Below, one piece after another: positions 14,576-20,980 of a stretch of DNA of 27,035 bases (within the stretch, counting starts at the first letter, position 1; every line of letters starts with the position of its first letter). This stretch comes from an uncultured Christensenella sp. (GTDB taxonomy: Bacteria > Bacillota > Clostridia > Christensenellales > Borkfalkiaceae). A model generated the notes under the pieces. It was not told where the DNA came from. It did no database searches and saw only the letters and a program-made list of their open reading frames with translations. The translations under genes were made by a program, and so were the position numbers. Where the stretch lies: assembly GCA_910578065.1 (NCBI GenBank), contig CAJTPB010000025.1:1-27035 (forward strand), written 5' to 3'.

Positions 14576-14615
14576 CAAAACAAAAAGCGCGGCTTTTAGC
14601 CGCGCCTTTGTTTTG
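14576..14615. terminator. Bidirectional terminator between the MmcQ-like gene and hydA
   Basis: GCGCGGC and GCCGCGC flank a TTTTA loop; the stem extends outward as CAAAACAAA with TTTGTTTTG through a small internal bulge. A-rich and T-rich flanks serve both directions. The rest of the 14462-14575 gap has no gene; a weak resemblance of two segments near 14450 and 14507 is noted elsewhere. Confidence 0.8.
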
Positions 14616-14621
14616 CGAAAA

Positions 14622-16346
14622 TCAAATGCGTTTATCCGCTTTGTAAGTCGTATGCAGAATATCGTGCGCTTTATGGCTGTTGGGGAAGCCGAAATAGTCG
14701 TCGTATATTACGTCCATTACGGGCGAATCCGCCGAGCGGCGCAGTTTGTTCTGCGTATCGCTTTCGTAAAGGGCTTTTGCGCGCGCTTCTTTCAATTCTA
14801 CCGAATTGCGCACGCTGTCCGAAAGGGTGGGCTGACCGCCTCCGTTTACGCATCCGCCGGGGCAAGACATAATTTCGATAAAGTCGTATTTCTTTTCGCC
14901 CGATTTAATCTGTTCGATTACCTTTCTCGCATTGGAAAGCCCTGAAGCGACCGCTACGCGCACCGTGTGCCCCGCAACCGAATAGGAGGCTTCTTTTACG
15001 GGAATATCTCCGCGCACCGCGGGGAAGTCGAGCACTTCGAATCCGCCGTCCATCATATGCGCCGCCGTACGCAGCGCCGCTTCCATAACGCCGCCCGTCG
15101 CGCCGAAAATGGCGCCCGCGCCCGTTGCGGTTGCAAACGGATTGTCGAATTCTTCGTCGGGAAGTTCGGTAAATTTAATGCCCGCCGTTTTGATCATGCG
15201 CGCGAGTTCGCGCGTGGTAAGCGCTACGTCTACGTCGTTTTTCATTTCTTCCCTGCCGCATTCGTACTTTTTCGCCGTGCAGGGAATCACGCTTACGACG
15301 AACAGGTTTTTAGGCGATACGCCGTTCTTTTCGCACCAATAGCTTTTTAACAGCGCGCCGAACATCTGTTGGGGCGATTTACAGGTGGAAAGGTGGGGGA
15401 TCATTTCGGGATACGTTTGTTCTGCGAATTTGATCCACGCGGGGCAGCAAGAGGTAAACATGGGCATAGGTTTGCCCGTTTTGATGCGGTTGATAAGTTC
15501 GCTCGCCTCTTCCATAATGGTAAGGTCGGCGGTCACGTCCATATTGAACACCGCATGGGGATTGAGTCTGCGGATCGCCGCGACCATTTTTCCCTCTACG
15601 TTCGTGCCCACGGGCAAATCGAACGCTTCGCCCAACGTCGCGCGCACGGAAGGCGCGGTAAAGAATATGACTTTTTTCGTCGGGTCGGAAAGGGCGTCCC
15701 ATACGTCGTCGATATTGCTGCGCTCGGAAAGGGCGCCTACGGGGCAGGCGACGATGCACTGTCCGCAGCCCACGCAGGGGGATTCGGAAAGGGGCAGATC
15801 GAACGCGCTTCCGATATGCACGTGGAATCCTCTGCCGATGGGGCCGATTGCATTCACCGTCTGTTTTTGGCACGCCGCCACGCAGCGCATGCAGTTGATG
15901 CACTTGTCGTTATCGCGCACCACGTAGGGGGTGGAAACGTCGATGGGGAGAACAAAATCTTCTCCTTTAAAGCGGTCTTCGTCTACGCTGTATCCCAGCG
16001 AAAGTTTTTGCAGTTCGCAGTTGTGGTTGCGTTCGCAGGAAAGGCACTTCTTTTTGTGCTTGCTTAAAATCAGTTCCAGCGTCATTTTGCGCGATTGGCG
16101 GCATTTTTCCGTGTTGGTGCGCACTTCCATACCTTCCGCTACGGGGTAAACGCACGCCGCTACCAGTCCGCGCGCGCCCGTCGCTTCTACCACGCACATA
16201 CGGCAGGAGCCGACGCAGCTGACGTCTTTTAAATAACACAGCGTAGGGATCTCGATATGCGCGATCCTTGCCGCTTGCAAAATGGTCGTGCCTTCGGGAA
16301 TGGTTACGGGGATATTGTTTATTTTTAAGTTGACTGTTTTTTGCAT
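14622..16346 (-). CDS. hydA: [FeFe]-hydrogenase catalytic subunit of the bifurcating HydABC complex
   Basis: A 574-residue soluble enzyme. Order of domains: plant-type 2Fe-2S (C37, C48, C51, C65), His-ligated 4Fe-4S (H97, C101, C104, C110), two ferredoxin 4Fe-4S clusters (C149-C159 and C191-C201) and the H-cluster domain with T-S-C-C-P-A-W (C300), I-P-C-T-A-K-K (C355) and M-S-C-P-G-G-C (C495, C499) followed by V-N-G-G-G-Q-P. It reduces protons with electrons from NADH and ferredoxin together, or the reverse. The L2 motif has Ile354 where most enzymes have Met. Eight nt separate it from hydB, with GAGG/AGGTG as SD. Last gene of the operon, closed by the terminator at 14576. Confidence 0.95.
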   Translation of the reverse strand: MQKTVNLKINNIPVTIPEGTTILQAARIAHIEIPTLCYLKDVSCVGSCRMCVVEATGARGLVAACVYPVAEGMEVRTNTEKCRQSRKMTLELILSKHKKKCLSCERNHNCELQKLSLGYSVDEDRFKGEDFVLPIDVSTPYVVRDNDKCINCMRCVAACQKQTVNAIGPIGRGFHVHIGSAFDLPLSESPCVGCGQCIVACPVGALSERSNIDDVWDALSDPTKKVIFFTAPSVRATLGEAFDLPVGTNVEGKMVAAIRRLNPHAVFNMDVTADLTIMEEASELINRIKTGKPMPMFTSCCPAWIKFAEQTYPEMIPHLSTCKSPQQMFGALLKSYWCEKNGVSPKNLFVVSVIPCTAKKYECGREEMKNDVDVALTTRELARMIKTAGIKFTELPDEEFDNPFATATGAGAIFGATGGVMEAALRTAAHMMDGGFEVLDFPAVRGDIPVKEASYSVAGHTVRVAVASGLSNARKVIEQIKSGEKKYDFIEIMSCPGGCVNGGGQPTLSDSVRNSVELKEARAKALYESDTQNKLRRSADSPVMDVIYDDYFGFPNSHKAHDILHTTYKADKRI

Positions 16347-16354
16347 GGGTCACC

Positions 16355-18247
16355 TCACTTTCTTTCGATTGCGCCGAAGCGGCAGTTGGAAATGCAAAGC
16401 CCGCATTTTACGCATTTGTCCGTATCGATCGTGTGCGGTTCTTTTACCGTTCCGCTGATCGCCTTTACAGGGCAGTTGCGTGCGCATAGGGTGCACCCCT
16501 TGCACTTTACGGGGTCGATGGTAAAGTTTAACAGCGCCTTGCATACGTGCGAGCGGCACTTTTTATCGTTGATGTGTTCCTCGTATTCGTCGCGGAAGTA
16601 CCGCATGGTCGAAAGTACGGGGTTGGGCGCGCTTTGCCCCAGCGCGCAGAGGGAAGACTGCTTCATGTGCGAAGCGAGTTCTTCGATTTTTGCGATGTCT
16701 TCCGGTTCGCCCTTGCCTTCGGTTATTTTCGTTAAAAGCTGTAACAGGCGTTTGGTGCCGATGCGGCAAGGGGTGCATTTTCCGCAAGATTCGTCCGCGG
16801 TAAATTCGAGGTAAAATTTGGAAATATCTACCATGCAGTCGTCTTCGTCTAAAATGATCATGCCGCCCGATCCCATCATAGAGCCGATCGCAATCAGGCT
16901 GTCGTAATCGATGGGGGTATCGATGCAGGAAGCGGGAATACAGCCGCCAGAAGGTCCGCCCGTTTGCGCCGCTTTAAACTTTTTGCCGTTCGGGATTCCG
17001 CCGCCGATTTCTTCCACAATTTCGCGCAGGGTGGTGCCCATAGGCACTTCCACAAGCCCGACGTTGGTGATTTTACCGCCGAGCGCGAATACCTTCGTAC
17101 CCGAAGAGGTTTCCGTTCCGATGGAAGAAAACCACGCCGCGCCCTTTAAAATAATGGGATTGACGTTCGCCCACGTTTCTACGTTGTTTAAAATGGTGGG
17201 CTTTTCGAATAATCCTTTTACCGCGGGAAAAGGGGGGCGGGGACGGGGTTCGCCGCGATGCCCTTCGATACTGCGCATCAACGCCGTTTCTTCCCCGCAG
17301 ACGAACGCGCCTGCGCCCAAGCGGATCTCCACTTCGAAATCGAAGCCCGTTCCCAAAATGTTTTTGCCCAAAAGTCCGTATTCGTGCGCCTGCGCGATCG
17401 CGATTTTCAAACGGGTCACCGCAACGGGGTATTCCGCGCGCACGTAAATAAAGCCCTGGTGCGAACCGATCGCATAGCCCGCGATCGCCATCGCCTCCAA
17501 CACGCAGTGGGGATCGCCTTCTAAAACCGAACGGTCCATAAACGCGCCGGGGTCACCTTCGTCGGCGTTGCAACAAACGTATTTGATCTCGCTTTGCGAG
17601 GCTTTTGCAAACGCCCATTTTCTGCCCGTAGGGAAGCCCGCACCCCCTCTGCCGCGCAAGCCGGAAGCGAGCATTTCGTTGATCACATCGTCGGGCGTCA
17701 TGGCGGTAAGTACTTTTTCCAGCGCCTGATAGTCGCCCGCAGCAATCGCTTCTTCGATGTTTTCGGGGGCAATCACGCCGCAGTTCCGCAGCGCGATGCG
17801 CATTTGTTTTTTATAGAAAGGCGTTTCGGAAAAGGGGATAATTTCGCCTTTTTTCGTAAGCGTGCCTTGATACAGCAATTCTTTTACGATTTCGCCGCCC
17901 TTTGTAAGGTGTTTTTCGGCAACCGTTTTGGCATGTTCGGGCGTCATTTGCGCATAAAACGCGCCTTCTGGGTATACAATCATAATGGGACCGAGCGCGC
18001 AAAGCCCGAAGCAGCCTGTTTTTACGATAAGTACGTCGTCAAGCCCCAGTTCTTTGACAGAGGTTTCGAGCTGTTCGATTACCTTCATCGAATGGGAAGA
18101 GGTGCAACCCGTTCCCCCGCATACGAGCACCTGTTTGCGGTAGCCCGTTTTTGCGGCGAGTTTTTCGCCCTGTTCGCGCACCGCGCGGCGCACTTCGATC
18201 AGTTCTTTTTTCGCGTTTCTGATTTTCGCCAATTCTTGAATGGTCAT
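16355..18247 (-). CDS. hydB: NuoF-like NADH-oxidising, flavin-containing subunit of HydABC
   Basis: A 630-residue subunit that binds FMN and NAD(H) and is the site of electron bifurcation. Domains in order: N-terminal thioredoxin-like 2Fe-2S (about 35-125, C-G-G-T-G-C and K-T-G-C-F-G-L-C), NuoF core with G-R-G-G-A-G-F-P-T-G-R-K-W and N-A-D-E-G-D-P-G-A-F-M, the 4Fe-4S site S-C-G-K-C-T-P-C-R-I-G, and a C-terminal two-cluster ferredoxin domain (C-K-G-C-T-L-C and C-V-K-C-G-L-C). This four-part layout is that of HydB from bifurcating hydrogenases, longer than complex I NuoF. Its ATG overlaps the hydC stop (ATGA). Confidence 0.95.
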   Translation of the reverse strand: MTIQELAKIRNAKKELIEVRRAVREQGEKLAAKTGYRKQVLVCGGTGCTSSHSMKVIEQLETSVKELGLDDVLIVKTGCFGLCALGPIMIVYPEGAFYAQMTPEHAKTVAEKHLTKGGEIVKELLYQGTLTKKGEIIPFSETPFYKKQMRIALRNCGVIAPENIEEAIAAGDYQALEKVLTAMTPDDVINEMLASGLRGRGGAGFPTGRKWAFAKASQSEIKYVCCNADEGDPGAFMDRSVLEGDPHCVLEAMAIAGYAIGSHQGFIYVRAEYPVAVTRLKIAIAQAHEYGLLGKNILGTGFDFEVEIRLGAGAFVCGEETALMRSIEGHRGEPRPRPPFPAVKGLFEKPTILNNVETWANVNPIILKGAAWFSSIGTETSSGTKVFALGGKITNVGLVEVPMGTTLREIVEEIGGGIPNGKKFKAAQTGGPSGGCIPASCIDTPIDYDSLIAIGSMMGSGGMIILDEDDCMVDISKFYLEFTADESCGKCTPCRIGTKRLLQLLTKITEGKGEPEDIAKIEELASHMKQSSLCALGQSAPNPVLSTMRYFRDEYEEHINDKKCRSHVCKALLNFTIDPVKCKGCTLCARNCPVKAISGTVKEPHTIDTDKCVKCGLCISNCRFGAIERK

Positions 18248-18744
18248 CTTTTCGCGTCCTCCTTATATCCGTCGAGGATCCATTTTACCCGCTTGGGTTC
18301 GAGTTTGCCGAACACTTCGTCGTTTACCATAATAACGGGAGCAAGTCCGCATGCGCCCACGCAGCGGCAGCTATCCAGCGAAAACAAGCCGTCGGGCGTG
18401 CATTCGCCGCATTTGATATCGAGTTCCTTTTCGATCTCTTCCAAAATTTTATCCGCGCCCTTAACATAGCACGCCGTGCCGAGACATACGCTTATGCGGT
18501 ACTTTCCCTTCGGTTTCAAAGAGAACTGCGAATAAAAGGTAACAACGCCGTAAACTTCGGAAAGGGAAATGCCCAGTCCTTCGGCGATGACTTTTTGCAC
18601 CTCGATGGGTAAAAAGCCGTAAATTTCTTGCGCTTCCTGCAAGATGTGCATCAAACATCCCGGTGTAGAGCGCGATTCTTCGATAACGGCTTTCAGTTTT
18701 TGTTCCTGTTCCGCCGTGCCGCAGAATGCTTCACATTGTGCCAT
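18244..18744 (-). CDS. hydC: NuoE-like 2Fe-2S subunit of HydABC
   Basis: A 166-residue thioredoxin-like ferredoxin. The helical N-terminal half contains L-M-H-I-L-Q-E-A-Q-E-I-Y-G, the hallmark of NuoE; the C-terminal half holds the cluster ligands in V-C-L-G-T-A-C and S-C-R-C-V-G-A-C-G-L-A-P. First gene of the operon, with AAGGAGA 6 nt before the ATG and a promoter at 18794-18822. In HydABC it passes electrons to HydA and HydB. The operon order hydC-hydB-hydA with 4-nt overlap and 8-nt gap implies one transcript. Confidence 0.94.
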   Translation of the reverse strand: MAQCEAFCGTAEQEQKLKAVIEESRSTPGCLMHILQEAQEIYGFLPIEVQKVIAEGLGISLSEVYGVVTFYSQFSLKPKGKYRISVCLGTACYVKGADKILEEIEKELDIKCGECTPDGLFSLDSCRCVGACGLAPVIMVNDEVFGKLEPKRVKWILDGYKEDAKR

Positions 18745-18793
18745 AAATCAATCTCCTTAAATTGCTTCGCTTATATCGCTATAAACATATTTA

Positions 18794-18822
18794 ATTATAT
18801 CATAAAGATATTTATTTATCAA
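18794..18822 (-). promoter_or_regulatory. Sigma-A promoter of the hydCBA operon
   Basis: On the minus strand TTGATA (18822-18817), 17-bp spacer, TATAAT (18799-18794). Leader of about 43 nt with a proper SD. The whole stretch is very AT-rich. No clear Rex-type dyad was found. Confidence 0.75.
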
Positions 18823-18871
18823 TAGGATTTTAAAAATTGTCGAAATTTGCCTATCGCAAAATAGCTCCCGT

Positions 18872-18901
18872 AAAAATTCGATAAAAAATTATCGAATTTT
18901 T
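18872..18901. promoter_or_regulatory. Perfect 12-bp inverted repeat between divergent promoters
   Basis: AAAAATTCGATA (18872-18883) and its complement (18890-18901) with a 6-nt centre, ending one base before the -35 box of the SPFH promoter. No transcript should end here, since both flanking genes point outward, so an operator is more likely than a terminator. The gene-free stretch 18745-19151 otherwise holds the two promoters and the leader RNA. Confidence 0.6.
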
Positions 18902-18902
18902 G

Positions 18903-18931
18903 TTGACATTTGCCGCCATTTATGATAAGAT
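18903..18931 (+). promoter_or_regulatory. Sigma-A promoter of the SPFH leader RNA
   Basis: TTGACA (18903-18908), 17-bp spacer, TAAGAT (18926-18931). Transcription should start near 18938, giving a leader of about 214 nt before the ATG at 19152. Confidence 0.85.
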
Positions 18932-18958
18932 ACTAACAGAAACAAATTTCAAACGGAA

Positions 18959-19061
18959 CAGAGGGAGTAATTTTCGCTTTGGCGGGGAAAGCCGGCAAGC
19001 GTTGCGTACCCGTCATCACAGCGGTATTCCGCTCGGGAAAGTCGTAATAATGAGACTCATG
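18959..19061 (+). ncRNA. Riboswitch-like leader, resembling the yybP-ykoY (Mn2+) aptamer
   Basis: Closing helix CAGAG (18959-18963) with CTC-A-TG (19056-19061, one bulge). Inside it the loop strands GGAGTA (18964-18969) and GAGA (19052-19055) correspond to the conserved yybP-ykoY blocks GGGGAGTA and GAGAC, and the usual GC pairs behind them are replaced by AT/AT. Then hairpin P2 (CGCTT 18975-18979 with AAGCG 18997-19001, plus GGC/GCC) and P3 (TTGCG 19002-19006 with CGTAA 19043-19047) holding CGTCATCAC before the inner hairpin AGCGG-TATT-CCGCT (19020-19033) and CGG. The family's fourth helix appears to be missing. An intrinsic terminator overlapping the closing helix follows. A structured regulatory leader is likely; the Mn2+ class is an inference. 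Confidence 0.58.
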
Positions 19062-19096
19062 CTTCGCGCGTCGGCGCGGGGATGGGTCTTTTCTTT
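19054..19096 (+). terminator. Intrinsic terminator in the SPFH leader (expression platform)
   Basis: GACTCAT (19054-19060) pairs with ATGGGTC (19082-19088), continued after one bulge by CTTCGCGC (19062-19069) with GCGCGGGG (19074-19081), loop GTCG, then TTTTCTTT. About 15 bp in total. The 5' arm is also the 3' strand of the putative aptamer's closing helix, so the two folds exclude each other. A further perfect 9-bp hairpin (19088-19096 with 19106-19114) uses the T-tract. Confidence 0.75.
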
Positions 19097-19151
19097 ATGT
19101 TCCGCAAAGAAAAGCGTTTAGAATATTATTATATATAAAGAGGTAGAGAGT

Positions 19152-20225
19152 ATGGTTTATTCATTTATTACGGCTTTCTTGTTTGTTGCGCTGATTTGCG
19201 CAGGCATTGCAATGATCGTTATCGGCGTATTCCGCAAAAAGAGCGGGAAGCGTGCGCGGGCGATTCCGGTTGCGATTCCCGCATGTATGGTGGGCGTAGG
19301 GTTGATTTTACTTATTTTAATTCCCGGTTCTTTCCACACGGTAGACGCAGGTACGCTCGCCGTCGTAAAACAGATGGGCGTTATCGTCGACGTAGAGGGC
19401 CCCGGTACTTATTTCGACTTTTATTTAACGCGCAGCTACGAAAATTACGATGCAAAAGTGCAGCAAGTGGAAATAGTTATGGACGCATACACTTCGGACG
19501 CACAGTCGATGGAAATTTCTATGGTGGTGCAGTTCCAGATCCGTCAAGACAACGTAGAAGAAATCGCGCTGAATTACGGCGGGTTGGAAGCGTTGACGAA
19601 CAGGATTCAAAGCGTTGCGATCGAACGCACAAAGGCGACTCTTTCGCAGTATCAGGCGGAAAAATTGATCGAAGAGCGCAACAGCATTTCGCCCACGGTA
19701 GAAGGGGAAATTTCTTCGGCGATCGGCGATAAGTATTACATTACGTTTAACAGCGCGGTGCTTACCGATATCACGTTCTCCGACGCGTTCGAAGCGGCTG
19801 TAGAAGCGAAAATGATGGCGCAGCAAGAAAAGTTGCAGGCGCAGTACGAAAACGAAAAGAAGAAAGAACAGGCGGAAACGGCGCTGTACGTTGCGGAACA
19901 GGAAGCAAAGGCGCTGCTTGCCAACGCGCAGGCAAAGGCGGATGCAGAGGTTGCGGCGGCGACTGCGGCTGCGCGCTCGATCATGCTGAAAAGCGTAGAA
20001 ATCGCGCGTATGCTCGGCTACGAAGTAACAGAACAGACGTTAGAACAGGAAGACGGTGAAAGCGAAATCGTTTATACGATTATTTATGACGATACGCATA
20101 CCGGCGCGGATATTGCAGAGTACATGAAGTATATCGAATATCTTGCCGCTTGGGATGGAAAACTGCCCCAAGTGGTTGCAGGGGAAAACGGATTTATGAT
20201 TACCCTGCCCAATTTAAACGGCTAA
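19152..20225 (+). CDS. SPFH/band-7 (prohibitin-like) membrane protein
   Basis: A 357-residue protein. Two hydrophobic helices at about 4-26 and 40-62 anchor it; the SPFH domain follows (about 63-225: T-V-D-A-G-T-L-A-V-V-K-Q-M-G, then V-E-G-P-G-T-Y-F-D-F, Q-S-M-E-I-S-M-V-V-Q-F-Q-I). After it comes an Ala/Glu/Lys/Gln-rich coiled coil (about 225-290) as in HflC/prohibitins. The C-terminal 60 residues are acidic and unassigned. SPFH proteins form large oligomeric membrane cages that organise proteases or transporters; the partner here is unknown and no NfeD or FtsH neighbour is in view. AGAGGTAGAGAG just before the ATG is the SD. It is a single-gene unit with its own promoter, a long structured leader and a terminator at 20233. 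Confidence 0.88.
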   Translation: MVYSFITAFLFVALICAGIAMIVIGVFRKKSGKRARAIPVAIPACMVGVGLILLILIPGSFHTVDAGTLAVVKQMGVIVDVEGPGTYFDFYLTRSYENYDAKVQQVEIVMDAYTSDAQSMEISMVVQFQIRQDNVEEIALNYGGLEALTNRIQSVAIERTKATLSQYQAEKLIEERNSISPTVEGEISSAIGDKYYITFNSAVLTDITFSDAFEAAVEAKMMAQQEKLQAQYENEKKKEQAETALYVAEQEAKALLANAQAKADAEVAAATAAARSIMLKSVEIARMLGYEVTEQTLEQEDGESEIVYTIIYDDTHTGADIAEYMKYIEYLAAWDGKLPQVVAGENGFMITLPNLNG

Positions 20226-20232
20226 ATAAAAC

Positions 20233-20265
20233 CCGCCGCGCTTTTAAAAGCGCGGCGGAATTTTT
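20233..20265 (+). terminator. Terminator of the SPFH gene
   Basis: CCGCCGCGCTTTT (20233-20245) with AAAAGCGCGGCGG (20246-20258) form a perfect 26-bp palindrome followed by AATTTTT. Confidence 0.88.
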
Positions 20266-20290
20266 AAATTGTTTTGTATTTATTGTAAGA

Positions 20291-20557
20291 GCTGCTCCGC
20301 ATACGGGGCGGCTGTTATGTAACGATTGAAGAACGCGTTTCGGCTGTCAGTTATAAAGTGGAATTGCCGATAACAAGTTAAATTGTTTGGGGTACATTTT
20401 TAATGCTGCCCGCATATAGCGAGCGGCTGTCATATAACGATTAACGAACGCGCTACGGTTTGCGCCTTTAAAATAAAATCTCCGATAACATATAAACCGT
20501 GTGGGGTACATTATGACAGCCGCTCCGCATAGTGCGGAGCGGCTGTTATGTAACTTT
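20291..20557. repeat. Tandem hairpin repeat, 114-bp period, two full copies and one partial
   Basis: Copies begin at 20291, 20405 and 20519, both intervals exactly 114 bp. Each opens with a small-loop GC hairpin (20291-20312; about 20405-20427; 20519-20543, the last a perfect 11-bp stem with TAG loop) followed by GGCTGT(T/C)AT(G/A)TAAC. Copies 1 and 2 further share ACGATT, GAACGCG, CCGATAACA and GTGTGGGGTACATT-like blocks. Copy 3 stops after GTTATGTAAC. Together with the terminator this fills the gene-free stretch 20226-20582; no open frame or obvious promoter is seen in it. Confidence 0.82.
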
Positions 20558-20582
20558 CATATTATTTTGCGTAAGGTTGATT

Positions 20583-20963
20583 TTAACAGAGGGCAACGGC
20601 TTCGATTTCCGCAAGCACGTTTTTCGGAAGCGTTTTTACCGCCACGCAAGAGCGCGCAGGGCGGCAGATAAAATACTGACCGTAAACTTCGTTAAACGCA
20701 GTAAAATCGTTCATGTCGGCAAGGAAGCAGGTGGTTTTTATCACTTGTTCAAGGGAAGATCCCGCTTGCAATAACACCGCTTCTAAATTTTTGCAAATTC
20801 TGTGCGTTTGTTCGACGATCCCGCCTTCGACGATTGCGCCCGTTTTAGGATCGAGGGGGATCTGCCCCGAAGTAAAAACAAGGTTGTTCAGCTTGATCGC
20901 TTGGGAATAAGGTCCGATTGCCGCAGGGGCGTTGTTCGTTTGAATTTTTTCAAGAGTTTCCAT
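20583..20963 (-). CDS. ridA: RidA-family enamine/imine deaminase
   Basis: A 126-residue RidA (YjgF/YER057c) protein, normal length. It hydrolyses reactive 2-aminoacrylate and related enamines to 2-keto acids. Family motifs: A-P-A-A-I-G-P-Y-S-Q-A near the N-terminus, F-T-S-G-Q-I-P-L-D, and the active-site P-A-R-S-C-V-A-V with the substrate-binding Arg, ending V-L-A-E-I-E-A-V-A. The ATG at 20963 is chosen over an upstream GTG because AAAGGA lies 6-8 nt before it. It follows ilvA by 17 nt and so removes the by-product of the enzyme made from the same transcript. Confidence 0.95.
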   Translation of the reverse strand: METLEKIQTNNAPAAIGPYSQAIKLNNLVFTSGQIPLDPKTGAIVEGGIVEQTHRICKNLEAVLLQAGSSLEQVIKTTCFLADMNDFTAFNEVYGQYFICRPARSCVAVKTLPKNVLAEIEAVALC

Positions 20964-20980
20964 ATAGATATCCTTTTTGC

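Noticed and set aside
18745..18871. A Rex (redox repressor) site before the hyd operon.
   Set aside because: The region has many AT-rich half-sites but no convincing TTGTTA-type dyad.
18900..19121. A 73-codon open frame in the SPFH leader.
   Set aside because: It covers the promoter and the structured leader, has no SD and shows no family resemblance.
20291..20557. Integron attC sites, because of GTTATGTAAC-type ends next to hairpins.
   Set aside because: No integrase, no cassette genes between copies and no paired core sites of the attC kind; the copies are directly tandem.
20291..20557. CRISPR array.
   Set aside because: Repeat unit is 114 bp, degenerate throughout, with no short constant repeat and unique spacers and no cas genes.
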